64,000 nucleotides of DNA from the NCBI GenBank assembly GCA_029637525.1, contig CP072660.1, forward strand, positions 1,637,612 to 1,701,611. Reading direction: 5' to 3'. The DNA is from Desulfurococcaceae archaeon MEX13E-LK6-19. GTDB lineage: Archaea > Thermoproteota > Thermoprotei_A > Sulfolobales > Desulfurococcaceae. Shown here piece after piece: positions 26,798 through 37,100 of the stretch. Below the pieces are notes generated by a model. That model was given only the letters and a program-made list of their open reading frames with translations, did not search any database and was not told where the DNA came from. Made by a program: the position numbers and the translations under genes. Within the stretch, counting starts at the first letter, position 1; each line of letters begins with the position of its first letter.

Positions 26798-27790
26798 TTG
26801 TACTGGCTTGCCCGCAGAGTAATACTGGCTTTCTCAACGCTACTAGCCGTACTTATCATAGGATTCATGCTCCTCCGTCTTATGCCAGGTAACCCTATAC
26901 AGGCATATATCAACAGCCAGCTTGCCCAAGGTGTTCCACCAGACATAGCCTATAGTAGAGCGAAAACACTCTATGCTATTTATCCCCAGAAACCACTATG
27001 GGAACAATTCTTCGACTACATTAGATCGGTTTTCCACGGTAATTTCGGGCAAAGCTTTCAGTACCAAGGCAGGCCAGCAATAGATATTGTGTTAAGCGCT
27101 CTACCATGGACTGTCTTCACATTATCCATAGCAATAACAATACAGTTCATAGTAGGCATACTTATAGGCATGCTGATAGCGTATAGAAGAGGAACCAAGA
27201 TCGATAGCGTAGTCACAGTAATGCTGATGGCTTGGAGAGCTATTCCAGACTACGTTATCGGCATCATTATACTCATAGTATTTGCCGTACAACTCAAACT
27301 ATTCCCGTACTACGGAGAGTATAGTGCCGGAGTCACTCCTGGTTTCAACCTAGAGTTCTTCAAGGACGTATTATGGCATGCAACACTCCCTATACTAACA
27401 TATGTAATAGTAGGATTCCCCGGATGGGCCCTAGCAATGAGGGGTAGCACAATAGGTGTCCTCGGCGAAGACTATGTGGCGGCAGCCGAGGCACGTGGTT
27501 TGCCCGGCAGAAGAATAGCGATTACTTATGTTGGTAAAAACGCTATACTACCACTGTTCACAAGCTTCGTCATAACACTAGGCTACATGTTCGGTGGATC
27601 AAACTTTATCGAGTGGCTATTCACCTACAGGGGAATAGGATACTTCTTCATAATGTCCACGTGGGCTCGTGACTACGCTGTAGTACAAGCGTGTCTATTC
27701 ATTGAGGTACTTGCAATCATAGTTGGCGTCACACTTGCCGACCTGCTCTACGGTTTAATCGATCCTAGAGTGCGTGTCTCTGGTAGGTGA
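26798..27790 (+). CDS. ABC importer permease (DppB/OppB-like)
   Basis: This 330-residue integral membrane permease of the Opp/Dpp class has six predicted helices. The N-terminal MLLRLMPGNPIQAYI is the classic DppB beginning, and the EAA-type loop EDYVAAAEARGLPGRRI near residue 226 contacts the ATPases. The C-terminus LADLLYGLIDPRVR matches the family's 'YxxxDPRxR' end. The start is TTG 26798 after a GGGG stretch. It overlaps the second permease gene, so the pair is translationally coupled. Confidence 0.92.
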   Translation: MYWLARRVILAFSTLLAVLIIGFMLLRLMPGNPIQAYINSQLAQGVPPDIAYSRAKTLYAIYPQKPLWEQFFDYIRSVFHGNFGQSFQYQGRPAIDIVLSALPWTVFTLSIAITIQFIVGILIGMLIAYRRGTKIDSVVTVMLMAWRAIPDYVIGIIILIVFAVQLKLFPYYGEYSAGVTPGFNLEFFKDVLWHATLPILTYVIVGFPGWALAMRGSTIGVLGEDYVAAAEARGLPGRRIAITYVGKNAILPLFTSFVITLGYMFGGSNFIEWLFTYRGIGYFFIMSTWARDYAVVQACLFIEVLAIIVGVTLADLLYGLIDPRVRVSGR

Positions 27791-27795
27791 TGAGC

Positions 27796-28701
27796 ATGCA
27801 CGAGATCTTGATGATTATATGGAGGAATAAGAGAGCATTCATAGGTTTAATGCTAGTATTTATGTTCATAGCGCTTGGTATCCTAGGACTATACATAGCC
27901 CCATTCTCCAACATAAGATATGAAGGATCAAACATTATGCCTTGCCTTGAACATCCTCTTGCAACAGACCCTCTAGGCAGAGACATGCTTGTACTCCTTG
28001 CAAATGGCGCAGCAAAAATACTCCTCATAAGCCTACTTGTAGGATTAATAACGACGGGTGTGGGAGTCACACTAGGTATTCTAGCTGGATACAAAGGCGG
28101 AAAAGTAGACTCCGGGCTTATGGCTGTAACTGATATAGTACTGAATATACCTGGCTTACCATTATACATAGCTATAGCAGCGTATTTCCAGAGAGTACCA
28201 GAGCTAGCCTACAACCCGCTCGTCATAGCTGGAGTGCTGAGTATAACATCATGGGCGGGTCTCGCCCGAGCCATACGTGGACAAGTATTAAGTATCAAAC
28301 AGCAACCATTCGTTGAGGCGTCAAAATGTCTTGGTTTACCGACTAGACACATAGTATTCAGTGAAATAGCCCCCAATATCATGAGCTACATAGCAGTAAA
28401 CTTCATATTCAATGCAACAGGAGCCGTATATGCGATCGTAGGACTATACTTCCTTGGAATACTACCAGTAGACCCAACAAACTGGGGCATGATGCTCAAC
28501 ATAGTCTACAACACAAGCGGCGCTTTCCTAACACCCAGGCTATACTACCTACTCATAGCACCGCTTCTCGCGATAGTACTACTACAAGAAGGATTCATAA
28601 TGTTCTCATACGCTCTCGAAGAAATATTCAACCCAAGAATAAGATCCGAGTACTATAAGAAGTTCAAAAAGAAGATCTCACGAAAAGGCGCCAAGAAATG
28701 A
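27796..28701 (+). CDS. ABC importer permease (DppC/OppC-like)
   Basis: This is the second permease, about 301 residues. The DppC-type features are FIGLMLVFMFIALGILGLYIAP, HPLATDPLGRDML (the conserved 'GTDxxGRDxxSR'-like element), and the EAA loop FVEASKCLGLPTRHIVFSEIAPN. The C-terminus has FNPRIRSE. AGGTGA lies 5 bases before ATG 27796; GTG 27787 and ATG 27790 are in-frame alternatives overlapping the preceding stop. Its own stop overlaps the glycosidase start by 4 bases (ATGA), so transport and extracellular hydrolysis are encoded in one transcript. Confidence 0.91.
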   Translation: MHEILMIIWRNKRAFIGLMLVFMFIALGILGLYIAPFSNIRYEGSNIMPCLEHPLATDPLGRDMLVLLANGAAKILLISLLVGLITTGVGVTLGILAGYKGGKVDSGLMAVTDIVLNIPGLPLYIAIAAYFQRVPELAYNPLVIAGVLSITSWAGLARAIRGQVLSIKQQPFVEASKCLGLPTRHIVFSEIAPNIMSYIAVNFIFNATGAVYAIVGLYFLGILPVDPTNWGMMLNIVYNTSGAFLTPRLYYLLIAPLLAIVLLQEGFIMFSYALEEIFNPRIRSEYYKKFKKKISRKGAKK

Positions 28702-30944
28702 AGAAAAACACGATCATAGCCATAACATCAATAATAGTACTCATAATACTTGTGGCATTCATATTCACCACATTACCGTTCACACCAACACAACAAGAGT
28801 ACACAAGCACCACCCCAACAATCACTCAAACAATAACTACAACCACAACAACTACAACCCTCATTGAAACAACCACTACGATCACTCCCATTACCACAAC
28901 TACTGTAACCACAACGACGACGTCAAAACAAGAAATAGAACAAGAACATATTCTCTACAAGAAAATTCTTGTAGGCGTAGCATACCATGCACTTGAAAAC
29001 ACTCCTGAATCCTGGAGAAAAGACCTACTGTTGATGAGAGATCTTGGTTTCAACACCATAAGAATATTCTATGTAGCTCCTTCAAATATAGTGCTCAGCT
29101 CTCCTTATGGGTTAAAATATAAGTATGATAAACTAGAACAGTTCCTTAGCCTTGCTTGTGAAATGAATTTTAGTGTTATAGTGACTATCCATTATACTCT
29201 TCCTGATTGGATGTGGGAAAGAGGCTTCGTGATGGAGGATCAGAATGGAGAACTTCTTCCAACTAGTTTCCCAAACATATTTAACCCTAAAGTACGATCG
29301 TTTATAGAGACATTCTTTGAGAAAACAGTTAATGTAACAAAGAATTACGGATGCATTGTGGCTTACAATATAGTTAATGAACCCCATTATCCCGAGAACA
29401 TGTACTGGGGCAATAGACTTGCCGATTATAGTAGTTATGCTATAGATGCGTTTATTGAATGGGCTAGAAACAAGTATGGCATAGACATTTCACCAGATGA
29501 GATCCCGAGACCTAGAAGCGATGTGTGGACCACATGGAGCTTAAGTAGAGAATTTATTACAAAATGGATTCTCTGGCGTCAATTCCATATCGAGGCATTA
29601 TCTAACTTTACACAAGACCTAGCCGAGATAGTGAGATCAATTGATCCAGGTAAACCAATCATAATCAACATTATGCCATGGTGGTTGTGGAGCCAGGGAG
29701 CCTACTCAAGTACAAGCCCATACTACAGCTATAATCCAGCCGACATAATGGGTCTTGACATATATCCTATAGAAACCACAAGCGAATGGATTACACTTAG
29801 CTACGATATAATGATGTCTATTCACCCAGATAAAGAAATAGCATTGATGGAGATTAATTGCAAGGATGGATATCCTTCTGAAGAACAAATACTACGATGG
29901 ATATCAGCTGCTCTCCAATATGGTGCAAAAGCCATTATATGGTTTGAATGGGATGACATGTTCCATTACATGGATGGAGGATATTATGGGCTTGTGGACC
30001 CGTATAAACAACCTAAACAACAATACTATAAATTAAAGAAGGTTCTTGCCTTATTAAACCACCTAGAAGATTACCTGGTTGATATAGGGAAGTATTATAG
30101 ATCCTATAAGTATGATGCAGGGGTCATATATAGTGAATACAATAATTTATTTATAGTGAGCGACTGGATATGGGCACGTTCATACTTGTACGCATGTACA
30201 ACAATTTCTTACACTCTTGGTTACAAACCATACTTTATATACGATGGAATAACAGTAAACGGGTTCACCAATGAAATCCCCTGGAGTTTACCAGTGATAT
30301 TCGCTCCTGCAACATATTTTGTATCAAACAAGACAATGTCTTATCTACTCAAATACGTTGAAAACGGGGGAGTACTAATAGCTGATGCGTTCTTCGCTAA
30401 ATGGATTATCAATGGAGACCAAAAGGTGTTTCAAAAACTATTTGGCGTGACGAGAACAGGGAAATACATTATGCATAATCCAATGGACTATAGTACAGAG
30501 CATACTCTTGGTATTGTTAGTATAGCATTAGGTAACAAGACCTATAGACTTGTTCTTGGACCAGATTTCGACTACATTAATGTCACCAGCAATGATGTTG
30601 AAGCATTAGGCGCTTATCATGGACACCCTGTTGTTACCATTAAAAAGTATGGTAAAGGCTATGCTGTCTACATAGCAACTTCACTAAGGCATTCATGGCG
30701 TAATATCTATTGGAAAGAGTTTTTAGAGTCACTATTACTGAAGCTAGGATGTAACAATAGATCGTATTTCCCGGAGATATTATTTATGCTAAGAGAAAAA
30801 CACTCCAGAATACTATACATGGAGCCTGGCACCGACAAATACAATGAATTAGTCGCTTTAATCGACAACGTTTACCGTGAACTAGATCTCCTTCTTCAAG
30901 AGAACAAGTCTCTTGAATCAATACTTTTACTACTTAATAAGTAA
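28698..30944 (+). CDS. Membrane-anchored extracellular glycosidase, GH42/GH35-like
   Basis: This 748-residue surface enzyme has an N-terminal transmembrane anchor (IIAITSIIVLIILVAFIF), a Thr-rich stalk (residues 36-75), then a TIM-barrel glycosidase. YNIVNEPH places a likely acid/base Glu at 228, and IALMEINCKDG a likely nucleophile Glu at 385; the 157-residue spacing suits GH42. AIDAFIEWARNKYGI and the RQFHIEAL region resemble GH42 as well. A C-terminal amidotransferase-like domain (ENGGVLIADAFF) matches the GH42 trimerisation domain. Substrates could be beta-galactosides or, as for archaeal GlmA-type enzymes, glucosaminides; the nearby amino-sugar genes favour the latter, as inference. ATG 28698 overlaps the upstream permease stop. 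Confidence 0.83.
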   Translation: MKKNTIIAITSIIVLIILVAFIFTTLPFTPTQQEYTSTTPTITQTITTTTTTTTLIETTTTITPITTTTVTTTTTSKQEIEQEHILYKKILVGVAYHALENTPESWRKDLLLMRDLGFNTIRIFYVAPSNIVLSSPYGLKYKYDKLEQFLSLACEMNFSVIVTIHYTLPDWMWERGFVMEDQNGELLPTSFPNIFNPKVRSFIETFFEKTVNVTKNYGCIVAYNIVNEPHYPENMYWGNRLADYSSYAIDAFIEWARNKYGIDISPDEIPRPRSDVWTTWSLSREFITKWILWRQFHIEALSNFTQDLAEIVRSIDPGKPIIINIMPWWLWSQGAYSSTSPYYSYNPADIMGLDIYPIETTSEWITLSYDIMMSIHPDKEIALMEINCKDGYPSEEQILRWISAALQYGAKAIIWFEWDDMFHYMDGGYYGLVDPYKQPKQQYYKLKKVLALLNHLEDYLVDIGKYYRSYKYDAGVIYSEYNNLFIVSDWIWARSYLYACTTISYTLGYKPYFIYDGITVNGFTNEIPWSLPVIFAPATYFVSNKTMSYLLKYVENGGVLIADAFFAKWIINGDQKVFQKLFGVTRTGKYIMHNPMDYSTEHTLGIVSIALGNKTYRLVLGPDFDYINVTSNDVEALGAYHGHPVVTIKKYGKGYAVYIATSLRHSWRNIYWKEFLESLLLKLGCNNRSYFPEILFMLREKHSRILYMEPGTDKYNELVALIDNVYRELDLLLQENKSLESILLLLNK
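28803..28922 (+). repeat. Thr-codon tract (N-terminal stalk of glycosidase)
   Basis: This Thr-rich segment of about 40 codons follows directly after the N-terminal anchor helix. It is the mirror arrangement of the C-terminal stalks in the neighbouring surface proteins. Confidence 0.7.
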
Positions 30945-31009
30945 GGTCAAGTAAATAAGGGGTTTCCCGACTTAGTTTGCTAGAAACATTATTGAGGGGG
31001 AACCCTACA

Positions 31010-33904
31010 GTGTATAAGTACATGGCTATACTGTTTATACTCGCCTTAATGTTACTGTCTCAACTACCTATAAATGCCCAAGACATTAATTATATGGCTA
31101 ACACAACAAGTATTGACACAGATTATATTGTTGCTGCTGTAAACTACTACTATAACATGTATAAAGATGTAATCCCCTATTATGATATTTACTATAAGCT
31201 TCTTGAAGCATACAATATTGTTGAATCAAATCCTGTATATGCATGGGAGCTTCTACAAGAAGTGCTCACAACCGATACTGATGGCGACGGCCTATATGAT
31301 CTTGAGGAATTGTATAGTGGATTCAGCCCATTTAATGGACGTAGCTTCTGCGCACCAGACATTATATCAATGGCTAGACAAGGCCCGTTAATAGATGGTT
31401 TCGTAAATGAATGGAGTGCACTACGATACAAAGAGATAGCTATTAATAGCGTAGACGATTACCCGGCTTATCCTGGTACTGCCATAGAGAAAGTATTGGT
31501 AACACGGAAACCCGGGTACCTCTACATAGGCATAGTATTTAGTGACAAACCGCTTAGCAATACTAGCTACGTGAATTACAGAATATACATCAATACCTCG
31601 GGGAGAATATACTATCCCATAAAGACGGTTGTGGCAATGGATCTTGAAGTCCTGTTTGATGACACAGTATTTTCGTCAACAAGCAAGTCCACATTAGTTA
31701 TAATCATAACTGTAGACGGTACTGAAGAGACCTTTAGTGTCTCGTTTTCCTCTGAAGAAATACCATTAGCTAAAATACCTGATAACGTACTGGAAAAGTA
31801 CAAGGCACCGTTATGGGTGTGGTATAGATTTATACCAAAGTATCTTCCTTGGTACCCTGTTATAGCATATGGCGATAATAGACCCAGTGACTGGGTTAAC
31901 TCGTATAAATTTGACCAGCCATTCTATGATAATCTAGCGCAATTCATGATAGCTAATCCTGTTGCTTACCTAGGTTCAGGTGATCACGTTGGCGCAGGCA
32001 AGAGGAACCAGATAGACGAGTTCCTCAAGGTACTCATAGGCTATAACAACATGTGGGTTACAGCAGGAAACCATGACTGGAGCTACACACACTTAGGAGC
32101 AGATCGCAATTACTGGGAGACCATGGTTGCACCAAACCTTTACTATCGCGACGATATACCCGGCTGGAGAATGATACTAATAAACGGATATGCGATCGAT
32201 AACAAAATCAGTAGAGACGATATAGTAAATTTAGTCGAAAACAGTGGGTCGAGAAGCATAATACTAGTATTCCACGTGCCCCCGTTAACAAGTAACTACA
32301 ATTATCCAACAGATTTCAGCTATCAACAAATGGAGTTTTTACGTCAACTGGTTAGAGACCATAGTGATAAGATAAAGTTAGTGATAACAGGGCACTGGCA
32401 TGTATGGAGGATTGAGGACTACTATGGCACAAAACTCATTATAACGGGTGGCGGAGGAGCACCATTATCTAGTTCATCAGTAGGCCTACCAGTATACCAT
32501 TATGTGTTCCTTATACTGAAGCCCGATGGAACCTACGAAATCATCCCGGTAGGAACCTATAAGGGAACCATATCTATCAGAGAAGAAATGATCAGTCCTC
32601 TAGATTGGAGATACACTATAATGAACTACAAGGAGACAGTATATGGGGAACACACAATATTCCCATTGAGGATAGAGAAGTACCTCAAGGGACTCCATGT
32701 ACAAGTATTCATTAAGGCACCTTATGGTACAACAAATATAGAAATCAAAATGACTAACACTACAATAGAAATAAAAGGACCTGCCGATAGTGACTGGTTT
32801 GCTTTAATCGGAAACAAGCTCTACAATCCAGTCAATGGTGCTGTAATAGTTGATCTTAAGAGTTTTGATATACCATCAAGTATCCAGACAATATTAGAAA
32901 CAATAGATACTAATAGAACATTATTGCTTACTTTAAATACTACACAAGACACCCTGGTATCATTGTCTTCCATAGTATCTTCGGGTACGATAATCTCATC
33001 TAATGAGATAACACCAATTACCAATACTTTAGCCAAGGGCTTCGTTTTCATTCCCAAGGACGAGTATTACAATATTACTATAATAGCTACCAATGGTATC
33101 AATGTATCAAAGATCCTGGAACAAGAAAAACTCATCGACGTCTATCCTCCGGAAATAATTGTAAAGTATCTCCCGAAATACACCTCGATAACCATATCAG
33201 GACAAATAGAGGTCTCCGATTACACACTAGACAACATCTCAATATATGTTGACAATAATCTAGTGTATTCAGACAAAGCCAGTAAACCCTGCATCATTAT
33301 CAATGTCACAATAGACGTATCGAAGTACGGTGAAGGAGAACATGTACTAAAGATCATTGCCTATGACCACTTTGGCCACAAATCATCACTGGACTACAAT
33401 ATAATAATAGACAAGACGCCTCCAGAGATAATATTCGTTGGCCCAGACTACATTGAAAAACCTAATATCACTGCAACAATAAAGATACTTGTCGTCGATA
33501 CGTACCCTGATAAGATCGCTATTTACGTGAATAATACACTAAAATACTATGGTACTCCGAAAAATGATTACCAACTTTGGGAGCTAGGTCTATTAAGTAA
33601 CGGAACGTATACGCTTAAGATAATCGCTTATGATAAGGCAGGTAATAATGCTTCACTAACAAAAATAGTACATATAGGAAAACCATCTCCTGCCACAACA
33701 ACCACAACAACAACGACCACCACTACAACGACTACGACAACAACCACTACAATAACAACATCAACGACCACCACAACTACAGAAACAACAGCGGCAACTA
33801 CAACACCTACAATTCTACCAAGTTTCCTGCAACCATTAATCATTACCATTATAGCGTTACTTATAATAGTGATATTCATAGTAATAACAAGAAAGAAACG
33901 TTAA
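31010..33904 (+). CDS. Large surface protein with metallophosphoesterase domain
   Basis: This extracellular protein has about 964 residues. The signal peptide (MAILFILALMLLSQLPINAQ) is followed by a calcium-binding thrombospondin-3-like motif (TDTDGDGLYDLEEL), a beta-rich domain, and a calcineurin-like metallophosphoesterase: YGDNRPSDW (about residue 287), GSGDHVG, AGNHDW (about 350), VFHVPP, and TGHWHVW (about 458). After it come Ig-like repeats (FGHKSSLDYNIIIDKTPPEIIFVGP, KAGNNASLTKIV), a Thr stalk and a C-terminal helix ending RKKR. All metal-ligand motifs are present, so a phosphatase or phosphodiesterase acting at the surface is likely. GTG 31010 follows GAGGGGG; TTG 30977 is in frame. 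Confidence 0.83.
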   Translation: MYKYMAILFILALMLLSQLPINAQDINYMANTTSIDTDYIVAAVNYYYNMYKDVIPYYDIYYKLLEAYNIVESNPVYAWELLQEVLTTDTDGDGLYDLEELYSGFSPFNGRSFCAPDIISMARQGPLIDGFVNEWSALRYKEIAINSVDDYPAYPGTAIEKVLVTRKPGYLYIGIVFSDKPLSNTSYVNYRIYINTSGRIYYPIKTVVAMDLEVLFDDTVFSSTSKSTLVIIITVDGTEETFSVSFSSEEIPLAKIPDNVLEKYKAPLWVWYRFIPKYLPWYPVIAYGDNRPSDWVNSYKFDQPFYDNLAQFMIANPVAYLGSGDHVGAGKRNQIDEFLKVLIGYNNMWVTAGNHDWSYTHLGADRNYWETMVAPNLYYRDDIPGWRMILINGYAIDNKISRDDIVNLVENSGSRSIILVFHVPPLTSNYNYPTDFSYQQMEFLRQLVRDHSDKIKLVITGHWHVWRIEDYYGTKLIITGGGGAPLSSSSVGLPVYHYVFLILKPDGTYEIIPVGTYKGTISIREEMISPLDWRYTIMNYKETVYGEHTIFPLRIEKYLKGLHVQVFIKAPYGTTNIEIKMTNTTIEIKGPADSDWFALIGNKLYNPVNGAVIVDLKSFDIPSSIQTILETIDTNRTLLLTLNTTQDTLVSLSSIVSSGTIISSNEITPITNTLAKGFVFIPKDEYYNITIIATNGINVSKILEQEKLIDVYPPEIIVKYLPKYTSITISGQIEVSDYTLDNISIYVDNNLVYSDKASKPCIIINVTIDVSKYGEGEHVLKIIAYDHFGHKSSLDYNIIIDKTPPEIIFVGPDYIEKPNITATIKILVVDTYPDKIAIYVNNTLKYYGTPKNDYQLWELGLLSNGTYTLKIIAYDKAGNNASLTKIVHIGKPSPATTTTTTTTTTTTTTTTTTTITTSTTTTTTETTAATTTPTILPSFLQPLIITIIALLIIVIFIVITRKKR
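33695..33808 (+). repeat. Thr-codon tract (stalk of metallophosphoesterase)
   Basis: This run of mixed ACN codons lies just before the C-terminal transmembrane helix. It is the same type of stalk as in the binding protein at 26494-26617. Confidence 0.75.
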
Positions 33905-34079
33905 TCCATACAATTCTTTTATAACAAAATTCCCTAACCTAACCCCATTCAATACGTTCTATAAAATATTGGTTTACCTAATGGTTAATCTCATTCTCAA
34001 TCTCTAAATATTTCAAGAAAACCTCATTAACCCATTAGTTATTAGGAATCATCAAATTTGTATATATATTCGTACACTC

Positions 34080-34090
34080 TACATATATAT
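34080..34090 (+). promoter_or_regulatory. TATA-type element upstream of beta-helix gene
   Basis: TACATATATAT precedes the GTG start of the giant surface protein by about 32 bases. A second element, TATATATATT (34061-34070), lies just upstream. Two overlapping TATA elements suggest strong expression, as expected for a surface protein. Confidence 0.45.
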
Positions 34091-34122
34091 CTTGGTAATA
34101 GACAGTTGGAGAGTGTTCTACC

Positions 34123-37100
34123 GTGAAGAGGCTTCTTTCGGCAATAGTTGTATTACTCTTTATCCTCAGCATAATACCACCATCCATGATAACAGGACTT
34201 AAATACGTAGCATACGCGCAAACACCAGTAGAGATCGTTATTACGCAAGATAATATTACAAACTCCCAGTATTTTAAAGGCGGTAGCGGTACACCCGATG
34301 ATCCATGGATTCTAGAGTTCGGCACACTACCCCTAGAAGGCGGAAAGATATGGTTAACAAACTTCACTGGAGGATACATACTAATAAAGGATAGCGAAGT
34401 ATACAATGGAGGCGATTACCTCCTCAATATATGGAAGAACGTAAGCAACATACATCTTACTATAATGAACTGTAAACTCCATGGAATAACAGGCAAAGGA
34501 CCAATACTCTACATTAGTGCCACAAACTCAACTATATACGTAATGAATTCAGTATTATACAATGCTTCATCAAAAGATTGGTGGGAGGCAGTACTTACAA
34601 TAGAGGACTCCTACAACACCATGGTCTTAATCGATAACTCAACACTATACTGGGGCGGACATATCATAAGAGTAAGTAATGTTGACAACGTGACACTAAA
34701 TGTCTTCAATTCAAATCTCTATGGCGTCAGAGATGACGTAGGCTGGGGTACTGACTGGAGAGGACTGATACGTGTTGATGGATCAACATCTGGTCTAAAC
34801 ATTTATGTTGTAAACTCAACTGTAAGCGGTAAAGATGCGGCCGGGCCAGCTTCATTTATTGAAGTAGAGGCAAGCGTTGACAATGTCTACGTCATAAACA
34901 CCACAGTAAAAAGCGGTGGACCAGGGCTCGTGTATGGTGTCTATGTTAAACATGGCCATATAAGCAACTTGTTTATAAACAATGTATATGTAGAGTATGG
35001 AGCCATTACAACACACTTTGTAGCAATATACTCAGGCGAGGACATGAACTCTCTTACATTGCAAAGAGTAGAAGCACATGGGCTTGGCAAAGACCTTGTC
35101 CACATAGGTTCTGATGCAGCTGGTATACACATCAACTCAATAACGCTATCCAATATAGTATTCACTGACAGCAGATACCTCCTAGGATTCAGCCCACAAG
35201 TAAACATAGATCTCATATCAGTATCATTTGTAAACTGTTCCGGAATATCAAAAGTCATGTCAATACCCAATGATAACAACAAGATCGGGCTATTCCTGGT
35301 ATCATACATGAATGTATACAAAGCTGGCGATGGATTCGATATCAGGGGTATTAGTAGCGGATACTTCAGCTACATTAACCTAACATACTTCAACCCCAAC
35401 GACGACTACTGGATCGACGGTAACGGATTCTATCTAGTAAACGTCAACAACACAGTATTCGAGAACATATTCTTCTGGGGCGCTGGCTGGAAAGAATTCA
35501 TCCTGGACAGGGGACACTTCGAGAACATAACAATAAGGAACTTCGTATCAATGGAGTACCCTGGAACCAATGGCAGGAACCCATTCATAGGAATAGGTGC
35601 ATGGGGTACTGCCACAGTAAAGAATCTCATCATAGAGAACGGTACTATCTACGATGAAGACTTGATAACCCAGTATGATACCAGCGACTATATTGAAGGA
35701 CTCGTTATAGCTAATGTATCAGTACATGGTTCAGCACCAGCTGGATGGGAAGGCGGGCGCTGTGGTAGGCTAATATACCTACTCAACGCAAAAGACGTGC
35801 TAATAAGGAATGTACTTCTCGAAAACGCTGAGATCAATGGTATTTACTTAAACAAGACAGAAAACGTGGAGATAGTATATACAAACATTAGCCATGCAAA
35901 AGACTACGGTCTCTACATAGAATCTTATGCATCAAACGTTATTGTACACAACAGCACATTCTGGTACAACGCTGTTAGCCCACAAGCATACAGTGATAGC
36001 AGCGATGTAGTAGCTATGTACAACCTATACACAGACCACACTGCAAGAGATCTTGATGGAGACGGTATTGCCGACGAACCATATGCCTGGGCTGGCGCAG
36101 GCAATGTCGTTGACTTATACCCAATATACTCAGGAACATACTTGTACTTCATCAACATAACCGATGACAATGCTGCTGACCTAGCTGTTAGCGGTAGTGG
36201 TACAGCTGAAGACCCATACATCATTGTCTTACATGTGACCAACGTGCCCGAAAGCTATAGATACGCTGTCTACATAAACGTGACACAGTATCACATAGTA
36301 GTCAAGGGTGCTGTAGGCGGCTCACAAAGCGAAGCCGCTGTCTATGTAAGTAGAGAATCCTCAGGTCTAGTCAGAATAGAAGACCTAGAGATCACAAGTT
36401 CAGGTAAGCATGGACTAATTCTTGATGGAGCCAGCGATATAGTTGTCGAGAACCTCACTATAGGACCTGTTGGAGGATGGGCTATAGGTCTATGGGGAGC
36501 TAGCAACGTAGTATTTGATCAAGTATACATAGACATGCAGGGTAGTGGATGGGACGGTGTCTACATGGACTCTTGTGACCACGTGAAACTCCTCAACGTA
36601 AAGATCTATAACCCACAATACAAAGGCATCTACTTGAAGAACAGCCACTACGTAGTACTAGACAACATCAAGATCGATAATACTGGAGATGACGCAATCC
36701 AGGTATACAATGTAACCCACTTCACGCTAAAGAACTCATTCCTAGGCAACGCCAAGTGGCATGACCTGAAGGTAGTAAGCGGCTCCTACATAACAATCAT
36801 CAACACAACATTCAACGGCATAGTAACCGGCGGTGATGGAGTAGTATTTGGTGACGGCGGCGAAGTATACAACGTCTATATAGAGAACGTTGTAATCAAG
36901 AGAGCCGAGTGGAAAGGACTATGGCTCTACAACACTGTCAATGCAACACTCGTGCACGTAGTAATCGATGGTGAAGGCGTCTGGTTCAGGCACCCAGGAC
37001 TAGGAGTAGAGGGCAGAAGCAAGGACGATAAGAACACCCGTGACATAGTAATCAAAGACTGTGTAATCAAGGGAGTTGTAAGCAATGGTGAAGGATGGGA

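Noticed and set aside
33628-33879. Minus-strand poly-Val frame over the metallophosphoesterase stalk
   Set aside because: Again the reverse complement of the Thr-rich stalk; not an independent gene.
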